NCBI RefSeq assembly: GCF_018278905.1
Contig: NZ_CP046600.1
Location: forward strand, 3,782,001-3,846,000
DNA from: Mycobacterium spongiae
GTDB taxonomy: Bacteria; Actinomycetota; Actinomycetes; Mycobacteriales; Mycobacteriaceae
DNA length: 64,000 nt
Direction of reading: 5' to 3'
The position numbers were made by a program, and so were the translations under genes. Under the pieces are notes generated by a model. The model was not told the DNA's origin. It searched no databases and saw only the letters and a program-made list of their open reading frames with translations. This document shows, piece by piece, positions 30,575 to 40,368 of this stretch; within the stretch, counting starts at the first letter, position 1, and each line of letters opens with the position of its first letter.

Positions 30575-33217
30575 CTAGGGCAACCCGTTGCTTCCGTTTT
30601 GGCCTAGCAGGACCCCGCCGTTGCCGCCGGTGCCCGGGTTTGCAGGGGGGGTGCCGGTTCCACCGTTGCCGCCGTTGCCGCCGTTGCCGATGAGTGCGGC
30701 GTTGCCGCCGGTCCCGCCGTTGCCGCCATCGGTCGTAGCGCTTGCTCCGCCGCCGCCGCCGGCTCCGCCGTTGCCCAGCAAGAACCCGCCAACGCCGCCG
30801 GCTCCGCCGGCACCTCCGTCACCGTTGAGGTTGCTTCCGCCGGCGCCGCCGGCCCCGCCGCTGCCAAACAGGCCGCCGTTGCCACCAGACCCGCCGAACC
30901 CGCCTGACTCGCTGTTGAGGTCCCCGCTGGCCCCGCCCGCCCCGCCGACCCCGCCGGTCCCGAACAGCAGTCCGGCGAAACCGCCCGCCCCGCCGCCGCC
31001 GCCCAAACCCTGGCTGAATCCGCCGGCGCCGCCGGCCCCGCCGCTGCCGAACAGCCCGGCTAGGCCACCCAACCCGCCGGTGCCGCCGAAGCCAAGGTTG
31101 CTCAGACCGGTTCCGCCGGCTCCGCCGGACCCGCCGGGACCGGCGAGCAGGTTGCCGAAGAACGCGCCGTTTCCACCGCCGTCACCGCCGTTGCCCCCGA
31201 CGGACCCGGTCCCGCCCGTGCCACCGTCCCCGCCGCCGGCGCCGACCAGCCCGCCGAGCATCCCGCCGGCGCCGCCTGGCCCGCCGGCTCCGCCGAATAG
31301 GGGGCCAAAGCTAGTCCCGCCAATCCCGCCGCCCCCGCCACTGCCGAACAATCCGACGGCGGCGCCACCGGCCCCGCCGGTTCCGCCGACACCGTCGGCC
31401 GCGGTTGCGCCGGTCCCGCCGACCCCACCGTCGCCCAACAGGGCGCCGCCGGCCCCGCCGGCGCCGCCGGCTGGGCTCAATCCGCCGGGAATATTGGGGT
31501 CTGCTGTGCCGGCCCCGCCGGCCCCGCCGGTGCCTAGCAGCCCAGCCGCCCCGCCGATACCGCCGTTTTGGCCCACCATGCCTGACCCGCCGGCCCCGCC
31601 GTCGCCGAGCAACCATCCACCGGGTGTGCCGTTGGCGCCCGTGCCGGCTGCCCCGGGGGTGCCGTTGCCGATCAGCGGGCGCCCGGTCAGGTCCTGGATT
31701 GGAGCATTGATCGCGTTGATTACCTGTTGTTGCAGGGTGTGCAGGGGCGAGGTGCTCGCTGGGGCGTTGAATCCGTCCAGCCCCACCAGCAGCCCGCTGG
31801 TTCCACCGGCACCGTCGCTGCCGGGCATTGGGCCGGTCCCGCCGCTGCCGCCATTGCCGCCGTTGCCGCCGTTGCCGCCGTTGCCGATCAGCACACCGTT
31901 GCCACCCGCACCGCCGCCGCCACCGCTGGTGGTGCCTTGCCCGCCGGCTCCACCGGCACCGCCGTTGCCGATCAGTAGCCCGGACCTGCCGCCGCTGCCC
32001 CCAGCACCCCCATCGAGAGTTCCGAATCCGCCAGCCCCGCCGATGCCGCCGTTGCCAATCCAGAGAGCGTCACCAGCGGCCCCACCTACCCCGCCGCTAG
32101 CGGCACCGGCACCACCGGCTCCGCCGGCACCGCCGCTGGACAGCAGCAGTCCGGCGTTGCCCCCGATCCCACCGTTACCGCCGAGCCCACCGCCACCGAG
32201 GCCGGCGCCGCCCGCCCCGCCGGCCCCGCCCGGACCGAACAGGACGCCGGCTTCGCCGCCGGTTCCGCCGGCCCCGCCGACGCCACCAGAACTGCTGCTT
32301 CCGCCGGCCCCGCCGGCCCCGCCTGCGCCGCCCGGGCCGGCGACCAGCCCGGCGTCGCCGCCGGACCCACCAACACCCCCAAGGGTGTCGCCGAACCCGC
32401 CGATGCCGCCATCGCCGCCGCCGGCACCGACGAGTCCGCCCAACAACCCACCGGCCCCACCGGCCCCGCCTGCCCCGCCGGTTGAGTTGGCGGAGGTGCT
32501 GCTGCCGCCGGACCCACCGACCCCGCCCGCCCCGAACAGCCCACCAGCCCCGCCGGTACCGCCGAACCCGCCAACCCCGAAGTCACTCGTCGAGACCCCT
32601 CCGGCGCCGCCGGTCCCACCGGTGCCCAACAACCAGCCCCCAGCCCCACCGGCGCCACCGGCGCCACCGTTACCAAGCGTTGAGCTGCCGCCAGCCCCGC
32701 CAGCACCGCCGCTGCCGATGAGCCCCGCCGCCCCACCGGCACCACCGTTTTGGCCCGCCGCACCCGACCCACCGGCCCCACCGTCGCCGAGCAACCACCC
32801 ACCGGGCGCGCCGTTGGCCCCAGTCCCTGGGGCCCCGTTGGCGCCGTTGCCGATGAGTGGTCGGCCGGTCAACGTCTGGGCGGGCGCGTTGATCGCGGTG
32901 AGCAGATCCTGTTGCACACTGTGCATCGACCCAGCTGCAGCGGCCTCCGCAGTGACATACAACCCCGCGCCGGCGGTCATGGCTTGGACAAACTGCTGGT
33001 GAAGCGCCGCCGCCTGCGCACCGAGCACCTGATACGCCTGTGCGTGGGCAGAAAACAGCGCCGCGATAGCCGCTGACACTTCATCAGCACCGGCCGCCGA
33101 CAACTCTGTGGTCGTGACCGCGGCGGCCGCATTCGCCGCGCCGATCGTTGACCCGATACCGGCCAAGTCCGACGCCGCCGCCATCACCATCTCTGGTTGC
33201 GCCACCACAAACGACAT
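30575..33217 (-). CDS. PE_PGRS family protein with duplicated linker (880 aa)
   Basis: ATG 33217 in GAGGAGACCGTGATGTCG starts [18 protein letters not shown]. The upstream extension to 33277 is rejected because the PE domain starts here. PE domain to about residue 100, then [20 protein letters not shown] second linker ([20 protein letters not shown], then [15 protein letters not shown]) lies in the middle, followed by a second PGRS array ending [12 protein letters not shown]. The layout is the same as the gene at 26652-29246, indicating tandem duplication. Confidence 0.93.
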   Translation of the reverse strand: MSFVVAQPEMVMAAASDLAGIGSTIGAANAAAAVTTTELSAAGADEVSAAIAALFSAHAQAYQVLGAQAAALHQQFVQAMTAGAGLYVTAEAAAAGSMHSVQQDLLTAINAPAQTLTGRPLIGNGANGAPGTGANGAPGGWLLGDGGAGGSGAAGQNGGAGGAAGLIGSGGAGGAGGSSTLGNGGAGGAGGAGGWLLGTGGTGGAGGVSTSDFGVGGFGGTGGAGGLFGAGGVGGSGGSSTSANSTGGAGGAGGAGGLLGGLVGAGGGDGGIGGFGDTLGGVGGSGGDAGLVAGPGGAGGAGGAGGSSSSGGVGGAGGTGGEAGVLFGPGGAGGAGGAGLGGGGLGGNGGIGGNAGLLLSSGGAGGAGGAGAASGGVGGAAGDALWIGNGGIGGAGGFGTLDGGAGGSGGRSGLLIGNGGAGGAGGQGTTSGGGGGAGGNGVLIGNGGNGGNGGNGGSGGTGPMPGSDGAGGTSGLLVGLDGFNAPASTSPLHTLQQQVINAINAPIQDLTGRPLIGNGTPGAAGTGANGTPGGWLLGDGGAGGSGMVGQNGGIGGAAGLLGTGGAGGAGTADPNIPGGLSPAGGAGGAGGALLGDGGVGGTGATAADGVGGTGGAGGAAVGLFGSGGGGGIGGTSFGPLFGGAGGPGGAGGMLGGLVGAGGGDGGTGGTGSVGGNGGDGGGNGAFFGNLLAGPGGSGGAGGTGLSNLGFGGTGGLGGLAGLFGSGGAGGAGGFSQGLGGGGGAGGFAGLLFGTGGVGGAGGASGDLNSESGGFGGSGGNGGLFGSGGAGGAGGSNLNGDGGAGGAGGVGGFLLGNGGAGGGGGASATTDGGNGGTGGNAALIGNGGNGGNGGTGTPPANPGTGGNGGVLLGQNGSNGLP

Positions 33218-33407
33218 CACGGTCTCCTCACACAACGTCGAGCCACAGCCGACTCCCGCATCACGGAGCCACTGCAACGCATACCGTCACCACCTAGCCT
33301 CGCCAACCAGCACAACCGAACTTCCGGCCACTACGTCTACATCCGGAAGGCGAGCGAACCGACCCAACAACGGTGCCACCGACAAGCTGTGCGCCATGGT
33401 GCACCGG

Positions 33408-34766
33408 CTAGCCGGCGGGCCCGGGCATGCCAAACAGCAGACCGCCAGCGCCGCCGGCGCCCGCGAGCCCGGGGCCCCTACTACTCGGGCCGATCCCAGC
33501 CAGACCACCCGGGCCACCAGGCCCACCATTACCAATCAATCGGGCGTTGCCTCCGTGACCACCGTCACCACCTCTGCCGGCGCCCTCGTTGGTGGCGTCG
33601 CCGCCTTGGCCACCGGCCCCACCGGCCCCGCCGTTGCCGAACAACCAGCCGCCGTTGCCGCCGTTGTTACCGGCGCCAGCGTCGCCACCGAAGTCCCCAT
33701 CGCCACCATGCCCACCGGCACCTGCGTTGCCCCCATGGCCCAACAACCCGGCATCCCCACCCCATCCACCGAACCCGCCTGCCCCGCCGAAGTCGTCCAC
33801 GGACGAGCCGGCGTCCCCGCCGTTACCGCCGTCCCCGCCACTGCCGAACAGCAAGCCGGCGCGGCCGCCGTCGCCGCCAATACCGCCGAACCCGCCGATC
33901 TGGCCGGGGTTGGTTACGTTGGCGCCGATTCCGCCGTTCCCCGCGTCCCCACCGTCGCCGAACAACAGCCCGGCTGCACCGCCATGGCCGCCGGCACCAC
34001 CGAAGCCGCCGGCGCCATCAGCCATGTTGACGCCTCCATCCCCACCGTCGCCGCCCGCCCCACCGATCCCCCCGAATAGTCCGGCGGCACCACCGTTGCC
34101 ACCCGCCCCGCCGTCCGCCGAATTGCCGGGGTTCGGCCCGGCGTTGCCACCCAGGCCGCCAGCCCCACCGCTCCCGTACAGCAACCCACCGCGGCCCCCA
34201 GCCCCACCGGCACCACCGGCTGCGACCGTGGACGAGCTGAAGCCGGCCCCGCCGTGGCCGCCGTTGCCGATCAACCCGGCAGCACCGCCGTTGCCGCCAG
34301 CGGGGTTGGCGGCGTCGCCGGCCGCGCCGTTGCCCCCGTTGCCCCACAGCAGTCCGCCGTCGCCACCATTGCCTCCCGGCGTGGTCGCATTCGCGCCGTT
34401 GCCGATCAGCGGGCGCCCCAAGAACGTCTGGGTGGGCGCGTTGATCACCGCGAGCACGTCCTGCTCGACGCGCTGCAGCGAAACGTTGGCGGCCTCGGCC
34501 GCCGCATAGGCGCCCCCGTTGGTGCTCAGCGCCTCGACGAATTGGTCATGAAAAGCGGCTATCTGGGTGCTCAGCAGCTGATAGTCGCGCCCGTAGCCAG
34601 AAAATAGTGCCGCGATGGCCGCCGAGACCTCGTCAGCACCGGCGGCCAGTACCGCGGTGGTCGGGGCCGCTGCGGCGATGTTCGCCTCGGCAACTGCTGA
34701 CCCGATCGCCTGCAAATCGGTGGCGGCCGAGGTCAACATCTCGGGAGCCACGCTCACATACGACAT
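33408..34766 (-). CDS. PE_PGRS family protein (452 aa), inverted near-twin of the 38189 gene
   Basis: ATG 34766 in TGAGGGGATTGAGATG begins [18 protein letters not shown]. The longer frame to 34853 runs through the 5' leader and is rejected. The first 170 residues (PE domain, [40 protein letters not shown]) differ from the gene at 38189 by only a few residues (SGYGRDYQ versus [13 protein letters not shown] versus VTPEM). After residue about 175 the PGRS arrays diverge. It ends [12 protein letters not shown]. Promoter copy C lies about 230 bp upstream. Confidence 0.93.
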   Translation of the reverse strand: MSYVSVAPEMLTSAATDLQAIGSAVAEANIAAAAPTTAVLAAGADEVSAAIAALFSGYGRDYQLLSTQIAAFHDQFVEALSTNGGAYAAAEAANVSLQRVEQDVLAVINAPTQTFLGRPLIGNGANATTPGGNGGDGGLLWGNGGNGAAGDAANPAGGNGGAAGLIGNGGHGGAGFSSSTVAAGGAGGAGGRGGLLYGSGGAGGLGGNAGPNPGNSADGGAGGNGGAAGLFGGIGGAGGDGGDGGVNMADGAGGFGGAGGHGGAAGLLFGDGGDAGNGGIGANVTNPGQIGGFGGIGGDGGRAGLLFGSGGDGGNGGDAGSSVDDFGGAGGFGGWGGDAGLLGHGGNAGAGGHGGDGDFGGDAGAGNNGGNGGWLFGNGGAGGAGGQGGDATNEGAGRGGDGGHGGNARLIGNGGPGGPGGLAGIGPSSRGPGLAGAGGAGGLLFGMPGPAG

Positions 34767-34837
34767 CTCAATCCCCTCACTGGGTTGGCCTCGGGCTACG
34801 ACCGACTCCCAGTTGGTTGGTGCGGGAGTACAACTAG

Positions 34838-34966
34838 CTACGTTTTCCGCCACGGGTAGCCGCGGTCGCCGGGTTCGGCGCAGGTGAACAAACCGTTGGC
34901 ATCCTCGACCGCGGTGGCCGCTCGTACGCGGTCCGCGGCGTCGGTCACGATGTCGCTGAGTGGCAC
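34838..34966 (-). CDS. Putative leader ORF (42 aa), copy C
   Basis: GTG 34966 with AGGGGG upstream. It begins [19 protein letters not shown] and contains VEDANG, matching the N-terminal part of the leader at 37807 (VVAFSNV, then AVDDVNG). It stops early at 34838, 71 bp before the PE_PGRS start, so it is shorter than the other copies. Expression is unproven. Confidence 0.38.
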   Translation of the reverse strand: MPLSDIVTDAADRVRAATAVEDANGLFTCAEPGDRGYPWRKT

Positions 34967-34983
34967 CGCAATCCCCCTATTCG

Positions 34984-35025
34984 ATACGGTTAATGAAGTA
35001 AACACTGTCTCGGGGGCTTTGGCAA
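34984..35025 (-). promoter_or_regulatory. Shared PE_PGRS-type promoter, copy C
   Basis: Minus strand: TTGCCA (35025-35020), 17-base spacer, TTTACT (35002-34997), then TCATTAACCGTATC. It drives the PE_PGRS gene at 34766. It lies 320 bp from the divergent HxlR gene start at 35347. Confidence 0.65.
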
Positions 35026-35346
35026 CTGACATCTCCGCGAGCAGGCCCTGCCGGGCAGGAAAGGTGTTGCCGCATTTCACCCTTGGGTGCGATGGGCGAA
35101 ACAGCTGGCTCGTCGATGCTTTGCAGACAACAGTCGGAGGTAGCGCGGGGCGCGTTGTCGTAGCTACCCGCCGATGAACTTGCGTTCCTGCCGATGGCCG
35201 TCGACCGCGTGCACCACGTGCGCGAACGAGGCGTCGGCGTGGCGTCGCCCGCGTGCGTCGGCGTCGTGCAAGAGATCGCTATCGTGGTTGAGGCTTGAGT
35301 CGGCCGTCGCTGAGGGGCGCCGGTCGCGCGTGGGAGGTTGGGGAGC
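35026..35346. other. Divergent region between promoter C and the HxlR gene
   Basis: No gene. About 35095-35175 repeats (inverted) the sequence at about 37590-37680, including GTTGTCGTAGCTACCCGCCG, so the repeated PE_PGRS unit extends upstream of the promoter. It must also contain the HxlR gene's promoter, which was not recognised. Confidence 0.5.
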
Positions 35347-36285
35347 ATGGCCGTGGTCAAGGCTGGCGGCGCGGCAGCAGCGTTGTCGAGCCCGATCGAG
35401 CAGACGATCGACCTGCTCGGAGACCGTCTCACCGTGGCGATCCTGCGTGAGGCGTTTGTCGATCACGTCCGCAAGTTCAGTCGGTGGATCGACCGGACGG
35501 GGGCACCGCCGGCGGTGTTGACGACGCGGCTCAACGCATTGGTCGAGGCGGGGCTGATGGTGCGCGAGCCCCCGTCGGCCGGTCGGGAGCACCATGAGTA
35601 TCTGCTCACCGATCTCGGCCTGGCCATATGGGAATTCCTGGTCAGCGTGTGGTGGTGGCAGCGGGAGTGGTCGCCGGCCGGTGCTTTGCAGCCAGAATTG
35701 GTGCACCTCGACTGTGGCCACCGCGGACCCCCCGAGCTGATGTGCCGGCATTGCAACCGCACTGTCAAGGCTCGCGATGTCGAGGTGGAGCTGGATTCGA
35801 GTTCACTGGTATTTGCCGGACACAGCGGCCGCCGTCGTTCGACGCGCACCAACCCCGAGCCACGCCGAGCCGACCTACAATTCACCGAGGTCATGGAGGC
35901 CATCGGCGACCGGTGGAGTGCGCTGGTCACCGGCTTGGCGCTGTCCGGGGTGTCCCGGTTCAGGGAGTTCCAATCGATTCTGAAGATTTCGCCGACCACG
36001 CTCAGCGAACGCCTGATGAGACTGACCGACGCAGAGATGCTCACCCGCGGAGACGACGAGCGCCAGTATGCGTTGACACCGCGTGGCCGGGCACTCTTTC
36101 CGATCTTTGCTTTCCTGCTGGCGTGGTCGCAGCGTGCCCACCCCGATACGGCTACACCGGGCTTGGGCCTGCGTCATCGCAGGTGCGCTGCGACGTCGTT
36201 GGTCCCCGCGCTGCGCTGTCGCGGTTGCGATCTCACAATGACGCGCACGTCGGTGCGTTTCGAGGGCCACCCACTCTCCCGATAG
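35347..36285 (+). CDS. Transcriptional regulator with two HxlR-type winged-helix domains (312 aa)
   Basis: ATG 35347 with GGGAGGTTGGGGAGC upstream. Domain 1 (residues about 18-115): IEQTIDLLGDRLTVAILREA, LTTRLNALVEAGLMVREP, YLLTDLGLAIWEF. A Cys-rich hinge follows (HLDCGH...LMCRHCN, possible metal site). Domain 2 (about 180-268): VMEAIGDRWSALVTGLAL, SRFREFQSILKISPTTLSERL, YALTPRGRALFPIFAFL. HxlR proteins are small redox- or ligand-responsive DNA-binding repressors or activators. The last 45 residues (from about 268, PGLGLRHRRCAATSLVPALR) are encoded by the dispersed GC-rich repeat and are probably not a real domain. Located inside the PE_PGRS island between two inverted PE_PGRS units. Confidence 0.85.
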   Translation: MAVVKAGGAAAALSSPIEQTIDLLGDRLTVAILREAFVDHVRKFSRWIDRTGAPPAVLTTRLNALVEAGLMVREPPSAGREHHEYLLTDLGLAIWEFLVSVWWWQREWSPAGALQPELVHLDCGHRGPPELMCRHCNRTVKARDVEVELDSSSLVFAGHSGRRRSTRTNPEPRRADLQFTEVMEAIGDRWSALVTGLALSGVSRFREFQSILKISPTTLSERLMRLTDAEMLTRGDDERQYALTPRGRALFPIFAFLLAWSQRAHPDTATPGLGLRHRRCAATSLVPALRCRGCDLTMTRTSVRFEGHPLSR

Positions 36286-37770
36286 GCCGCCGCGTACCAC
36301 CGGGCCGCACAGCGGGCTCCTCTGCTGCCCATGACCAAGACCATCGTCCAGATCAGTTACTTCAATTACAAAAGTATTGATGGTGATGGTCCGATGGTTA
36401 TTGCAATGGTCCCGCCGTGGGGAGCGTCGATGCTCGGCTTCGCTCCAACAGCGGCGCCGAAGCCAACCGATGCCAAACCGACAATCAGGTCCTATGACGA
36501 TGTGACACTTGAGCTCTACGCGCCGGGGTCCAATGCGATCGCCGCACGCACGGCGTCACCGAACGCCGTCCAACCGCTCCACGTGAGCCACAGCACCACC
36601 CCCAACGCCCCGGCCTTCATGACCGCCTCGGCAGCGGTCGATTTCAGGTTCGCCGCCGTTGAAGACCGTGATGGTTGCGCGAAACGCCGAGCCGGTTTGT
36701 TTGCGGACACCGTTGCGGTGTCGAGGTGTTGAGGAGGGCCGAGATGTCGTAGGTGACCGCGGTTCCGGCGATGTTGACGTCGGCCGCAACAGATCTGCAG
36801 GCGATCGGCTTGGCGCCTGCGGAGCGCCACTATTGCCGCGGCGTCCATCGATGCCGCCCGCGGCGACCGCTACCGTGACCTCTGGCTCGCGCCTAGATGT
36901 GCCATCGACCTTTCCTCTTGTACCGACCAGACCGGTTGTGCGGGCACCCACGCCAACCGCGCCCTCAGCGTCTCAGCGAGTGCAGGACAACGAGTGCGCG
37001 GTCGCAGCGAGTTGACTACTATAGATGAAGTTAATGGCTTGCGGGTTGCCTTTGACGATCGGCGGCGGAAGACGACCGCTGTGGCGCACGGCGGCGGACA
37101 GGTGATAGCCATTCAGGCAATCGACTGACCCTCGAAAAGCACCGAGCGCGACATCGCAGCCGTAGCACGCAGCGCGCTTGCGATGACGCAGGCTCCCAAC
37201 CCGGGTACAGCGGTGTCAAGGAGGGCTCGCCCCGACTACACCCGTGCGCAGGCGAACACCGGAAAGCAGCGCCCGGCCACATCAACGCACGCAGCCGGTC
37301 CGGCAACCGTAAGCGCTGTTCAAATCTTGTTTTTCGCGCCGCCCGCGTTTCGTGTCACCGTCGCAGGGCACCATACGGCGCGGCGCGGACACCACTGAGG
37401 CAGCAGTCGAACCCCAACCCCGGTCGACCCTCACCAGCGCCCACGGCGACTCGCCATTATGGCGGTACCACAGCATTCGGAGGAGTGGTGGATGGCCGTG
37501 ACCGCGCTGGTGGCATGCGCCCGGATCACCACCCCGACGCGGGGATCGAACCAGTCGATCGCGGCCCGTCAGTTCGATCATCGCCATGCCCGCGCGGCCA
37601 TCGGCGGGTAGCTACGACAACACACCCTGCGCTACCTCGAACGGTTGTCCGCAACAAATCGAGGAGCCGACGGGTCCGCCTATCCGAACCAATAATGAAC
37701 TGCTACTTAGCTTTTGCTACGCCAAGCGGTCTTCTCGAAGAAGCTCCAGTTGCGAAAGTCACCTCGTCGA
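36286..37770. other. Long intergenic region with PE relic, shared elements and dispersed repeats
   Basis: Holds a shared element at 36354-36374 (GTTACTTCAATTACAAAAGT), a dead PE start at 36744, another shared element on the minus strand at 37014-37037 (TTAACTTCATCTATAGTAGT), and an inverted copy of the GC-rich repeat at about 37140-37215. Region 37590-37770 repeats the upstream part of the 34766 unit. No intact gene was found. Confidence 0.55.
36744..36830 (+). pseudogene. PE-domain remnant with stop at codon 3
   Basis: GAGGAGGGCCGAGATGTCGTAG: a good ribosome site, then [25 protein letters not shown], matching the first 20 residues of the neighbouring PE_PGRS genes with TAC (Tyr3) changed to TAG. 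After about 25 codons the similarity is lost and no PGRS follows. Confidence 0.8.
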
Positions 37771-37794
37771 TGTTTACTTCATTAACTGTATTAG
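37750..37794 (+). promoter_or_regulatory. Shared PE_PGRS-type promoter, copy D
   Basis: TTGCGA (37750-37755), 17-base spacer, TTTACT (37773-37778), then TCATTAACTGTATTAG. It leads into the leader ORF at 37807 and the PE_PGRS gene at 38189. Confidence 0.65.
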
Positions 37795-37806
37795 CTTGAG
37801 GGGGTC

Positions 37807-38178
37807 GTGGTGGCATTCAGCAACGTCGGGGCCTACGCAGCCGGCCGCTGGCGATCGGCGATCGCAGTCGACGATGTCAACGGTTCGCGCACCCACACCG
37901 CACCCAGCGACCGCGGCCACCCACCGCGCCAGGCCTGCCCGACCACACCCGGACTCCAGACCCGCGTCCCAATATCGCGCCCGATGAGCCCTTCTGTCCT
38001 TGTCGCACCACACATCTCGCTATCGGTCAATCACCACCACAGTCGCCGCCAGTGCGGGCAACCCGAGAGCCATTCCGGCCGGCAAACCGCGAACAGGCTG
38101 TGCAGAAAACACACGCACCTGGATTGCCGCGGCACCAACACTCTCCGGGTTGGCCACAGCTCGAAACCAACACAATGA
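37807..38178 (+). CDS. Putative leader ORF of the PE_PGRS gene (123 aa)
   Basis: GTG 37807 follows GAGGGGGTC and begins [20 protein letters not shown]. The TGA stop overlaps the GAGGGG Shine-Dalgarno of the PE_PGRS gene at 38189. The C-terminal part aligns with the leader at 23842-24114 ([33 protein letters not shown]). No known domain is visible, and it is rich in His, Arg and Ser. It could be a regulatory leader or an artefact of conserved DNA. Confidence 0.42.
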   Translation: MVAFSNVGAYAAGRWRSAIAVDDVNGSRTHTAPSDRGHPPRQACPTTPGLQTRVPISRPMSPSVLVAPHISLSVNHHHSRRQCGQPESHSGRQTANRLCRKHTHLDCRGTNTLRVGHSSKPTQ

Positions 38179-38188
38179 GGGGATTGGA

Positions 38189-40135
38189 ATGTCGTATGTG
38201 AGCGTGACTCCCGAGATGTTGACCTCGGCCGCCACCGATTTGCAGGCGATCGGGTCAGCAGTTGCCGAGGCGAACATCGCCGCAGCGGCCCCGACCACCG
38301 CGGTACTGGCCGCCGGTGCTGACGAGGTCTCGGCGGCCATCGCGGCACTATTTTCTGGCCACGCTCGCGACTATCAGCTGCTGAGCACCCAGATAGCCGC
38401 TTTTCATGACCAATTCGTCGAGGCGCTGAGCACCAACGGGGGCGCCTATGCGGCGGCCGAGGCCGCCAACGTTTCGCTGCAGCGCGTCGAGCAGGACGTG
38501 CTCGCGGTGATCAACGCGCCCACCCAGACGTTCTTGGGGCGCCCGCTGATCGGCAACGGCGCGAATGCGACCACGCCGGGAGGCAATGGTGGCGACGGCG
38601 GACTGCTGTGGGGCAACGGGGGCAACGGCGCGGCCGGCGACGCCGCCAACCCCGCCGGCGGCAACGGCGGTGCTGCCGGGTTGATCGGCAACGGCGGCCA
38701 CGGCGGACAGGGCTTTGCCGGGTCCAACGGCAACCCCGGCGACCCCGGCGGCACCGGTGGCGCCGGTGGGGCCGGCGGGCGCGGCGGCTGGCTGTACGGC
38801 AACGGCGGTGCCGGCGGGCACGGCGGGCAAGGCGGCACGGGCGGCACTGGCGATCAAACCGGCGCGAACGGCGGCCCGGGGGGCGCCGGCGCTGTCGGCG
38901 GGGCCGGTGGAGCCGGCGGATGGCTGATTGGCGACGGTGGTGGCGGCGGGCACGGCGGCGCCGGCGGGCACGGCGGCGCCGGCGGCATTGGCGGTCAATC
39001 CGGCAGGGACGGCGGCCAGGGGGGCGCCGGCGCCGGCGGCGGGACCGGTGGAGCCGGCGGATGGCTAATTGGCCACGGTGGTAACGGCGGCGCCGGCGGG
39101 CACGGCGGCGCCGGTGGGCAAGGCGGCACCGGCGGCACCTTCGGCATCTCCGGCGACTTCGCCGTGGGGAACGGCGGCGACGGGGGCGCCGGCGCCGTCG
39201 GCGGGGCCGGCGGAGCCGGCGGATGGCTAATTGGCCACGGTGGTAACGGCGGGCACGGCGGCGCCGGCGGGCACGGCGGTATCGGCGGCGACAGTGACCC
39301 TTTCGCCGCCGGTAGGGGCGCCGGCGGCGATGGGGGCGCCGGCGCCGTCGGCGGGGCCGGCGGATGGCTGGTTGGCAACGGCGGTGACGGCGGCGCCGGC
39401 GGGCAAGGTGGAACCGGCGGCGCCGGCATCTCCGACACGCCCGTCGGCTTGGCCGGGGGGAACGGCGGCGCCGGGGGCGCCGGTGGAGCCGGCGGGTGGC
39501 TGGGAGGCCACGGCGGCGGCGGCGGCGCCGGCGGCGACGGCGGTGACGGCGGTGACGGCGGCGGCGGCGCCGGCGCTGCCGGCGGTGACGGCGGCGCTGG
39601 CGCTCTCGGCGGGACCGGTGGAGCCGGCGGGTGGCTGGGAGGCCACGGCGGCGCCGGCGGACAGGGCGGCGCCGGCGGGCAAGGCGGCACCGCCCTGCCC
39701 GCCGGCGGTGACGGCCTCGCCGGCGATGGGGGCGCTGGCGCTGCCGGTGGTGGCGGTGGGGCCGGCGGGTTGCTGATCGGCAGCGGTGGGGCTGGCGGCA
39801 GCGGTGGGCAAGGCGGCGCCGGCGGCGACACCCTCGCCGGCGGTGTCGGGGGCTTCGGCGGAAACGGCGCTGCCGGAGCTGCAGGCGGGGCCGGCGGGTG
39901 GCTATACGGCAACGGTGGCAACGGTGGCGACGGTGGGCAAGGCGGCACCGGCGGCACCGGCCCATTCGGCAGTGGCGGTGGCGGCGGTGGCGGCGATGGC
40001 GGTGATGGCGGCGACACCCAGCTGATCGGCAACGGCGGCCAGGGCGGGGCCGCCGGCACCGGAGTGCCCAACGGGACGGGCGGGGCCGGCGGTACCGGCG
40101 GGCAGCTGTTCGGCACACCGGGAAGGCCCGGGTAA
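38189..40135 (+). CDS. PE_PGRS family protein (648 aa)
   Basis: ATG 38189 in TGAGGGGATTGGAATG, beginning [18 protein letters not shown]. The frame open from 38000 is the leader region. PE domain residues 1-95, linker [16 protein letters not shown], then PGRS organised as long modules of about 45 residues ending [15 protein letters not shown] or GGWLGGHGG (at least eight). It ends [13 protein letters not shown]. Its first 170 residues are nearly identical to the inverted gene at 33408-34766. Confidence 0.93.
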   Translation: MSYVSVTPEMLTSAATDLQAIGSAVAEANIAAAAPTTAVLAAGADEVSAAIAALFSGHARDYQLLSTQIAAFHDQFVEALSTNGGAYAAAEAANVSLQRVEQDVLAVINAPTQTFLGRPLIGNGANATTPGGNGGDGGLLWGNGGNGAAGDAANPAGGNGGAAGLIGNGGHGGQGFAGSNGNPGDPGGTGGAGGAGGRGGWLYGNGGAGGHGGQGGTGGTGDQTGANGGPGGAGAVGGAGGAGGWLIGDGGGGGHGGAGGHGGAGGIGGQSGRDGGQGGAGAGGGTGGAGGWLIGHGGNGGAGGHGGAGGQGGTGGTFGISGDFAVGNGGDGGAGAVGGAGGAGGWLIGHGGNGGHGGAGGHGGIGGDSDPFAAGRGAGGDGGAGAVGGAGGWLVGNGGDGGAGGQGGTGGAGISDTPVGLAGGNGGAGGAGGAGGWLGGHGGGGGAGGDGGDGGDGGGGAGAAGGDGGAGALGGTGGAGGWLGGHGGAGGQGGAGGQGGTALPAGGDGLAGDGGAGAAGGGGGAGGLLIGSGGAGGSGGQGGAGGDTLAGGVGGFGGNGAAGAAGGAGGWLYGNGGNGGDGGQGGTGGTGPFGSGGGGGGGDGGDGGDTQLIGNGGQGGAAGTGVPNGTGGAGGTGGQLFGTPGRPG

Positions 40136-40368
40136 CCACTTGCGACCCAAAGCAGTTGCGGCGCAGAGCCCGCTGTTATGGAGCGCGCCGAAAGCGGTAC
40201 GTGTTCCTTTGGTCCCATGACCGGGCCCGGCACTGGGATGGTGGGGGTATGACCGCGATCTCGCGCAGCTCGACTATCGAATCGGCGGTAGGAGGCGACC
40301 GAGCTTCGCGCCGATTGATGCGGTCGTGTTCTTCCTTGCGCGACAAGGCAACGCACGAGTTTCGGCAC

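Noticed and set aside
38700..39900. Regular repeats resembling a CRISPR array
   Set aside because: The repetition is imperfect coding PGRS modules in frame. There are no identical direct repeats with unique spacers and no cas genes.
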